NCBI RefSeq assembly: GCF_023639785.1
Contig: NZ_CP098325.1
Coordinates: 4,030,001-4,094,000 of the forward strand
DNA: 64,000 nucleotides
Source: Leclercia adecarboxylata
GTDB lineage: Bacteria; Pseudomonadota; Gammaproteobacteria; Enterobacterales; Enterobacteriaceae
Reading direction: 5' to 3'
The notes under the pieces were generated by a model that worked only from the letters and a program-made list of their open reading frames with translations, was not told the DNA's origin and ran no database searches. Made by a program: the position numbers and the translations under genes. Positions 63,873-64,000 of this stretch are shown piece after piece. Each line of letters starts with the position of its first letter. The first letter of the stretch is position 1.

Positions 63873-64000
63873 GACTCCTCCTTTGCAGATTAGTCCGTAT
63901 GCGATTTCACGTTGCTCTACCACACTTAGTGGTCTGAACGTTAAGTATTTACCACAAGCTGAGAAAAAGCTGTCTGAAGCCAAAACAACGGAGGAAGCAT
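63873..64000 (+). other. Promoter region and truncated start of the next gene
   Basis: The window ends with ACGGAGGAAGCAT: a strong ribosome site followed by AT, the first two bases of a probable ATG continuing outside. In E. coli the next gene after yraR in this direction is yhbO, so a DJ-1/PfpI protein may follow. This is inferred only from position. Confidence 0.4.

Overview
The window is a typical gammaproteobacterial chromosome segment from the order Enterobacterales. Gene content, near-identity of many translated proteins to remembered E. coli K-12 proteins, GC-rich third codon positions and scattered REP elements suggest Enterobacter, Lelliottia, Leclercia or a close relative. Its backbone follows the E. 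coli order from yqjH/yqjI and aer through patA, fadH, rlmG, alx, sstT, uxaCA/exuT/exuR, the yqj genes, yhaH/J/K, cyuAP, rnpB, gar and rsmI to yraR. All identifications come from reading the sequence and from recalled family knowledge. No database search was run.

Bases 1-7557 hold the 3' part of a J-domain gene, the nfeF/nfeR iron-reductase and metal-sensor pair, a chemoreceptor not found at this place in E. coli K-12, the aerotaxis receptor aer, and patA. Two flagellar sigma-28-type promoters and a sigma-54 promoter with an upstream NtrC-like site can be read here. Bases 7555-17485 are an insertion relative to K-12: a divergent pair (XRE-cupin regulator and B3/4-domain protein), then a complete AI-2 uptake and processing locus (lsrACDBFG divergent from lsrRK). 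Bases 17486-25402 return to backbone: fadH, rlmG, ygjP, ygjR, alx with its manganese/pH riboswitch leader, and sstT, separated by REP and two-hairpin repeats.

Bases 25489-31109 form the hexuronate block: uxaCA and exuT are divergent and exuR follows, as for galacturonate uptake and breakdown. Bases 31457-37955 hold yqjA-mzrA, yqjCDEK, yqjF, yqjG, yhaH, yhaJ and yhaK (small envelope, stress and redox functions). Bases 37993-40650 encode CyuA and CyuP for cysteine uptake and desulfuration.

Bases 40933-45372 are the main accessory island. A Spy/CpxP-like periplasmic protein, an IprA-like winged-helix regulator and two exported DUF1254/DUF1214 paralogues lie where K-12 carries the tdc threonine/serine operon. 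rnpB (377 nt) follows, then garPLRK and garD for galactarate. A galactitol operon gatYZABCD with gatR occupies the place of the K-12 aga cluster. The segment ends with rsmI, lpoA, yraN, diaA, dolP and yraR, and the last bases look like the ribosome site and first two start-codon bases of the next gene.

Three themes stand out: sugar-acid and polyol catabolism swapped in and out at fixed backbone sites; signalling (AI-2, aerotaxis, chemotaxis, Mn/pH, iron/nickel); and repeat elements filling almost every gap between transcription units, one of which appears to supply the last codons of lsrK. The least understood content is the 40.9-45.4 kb island.
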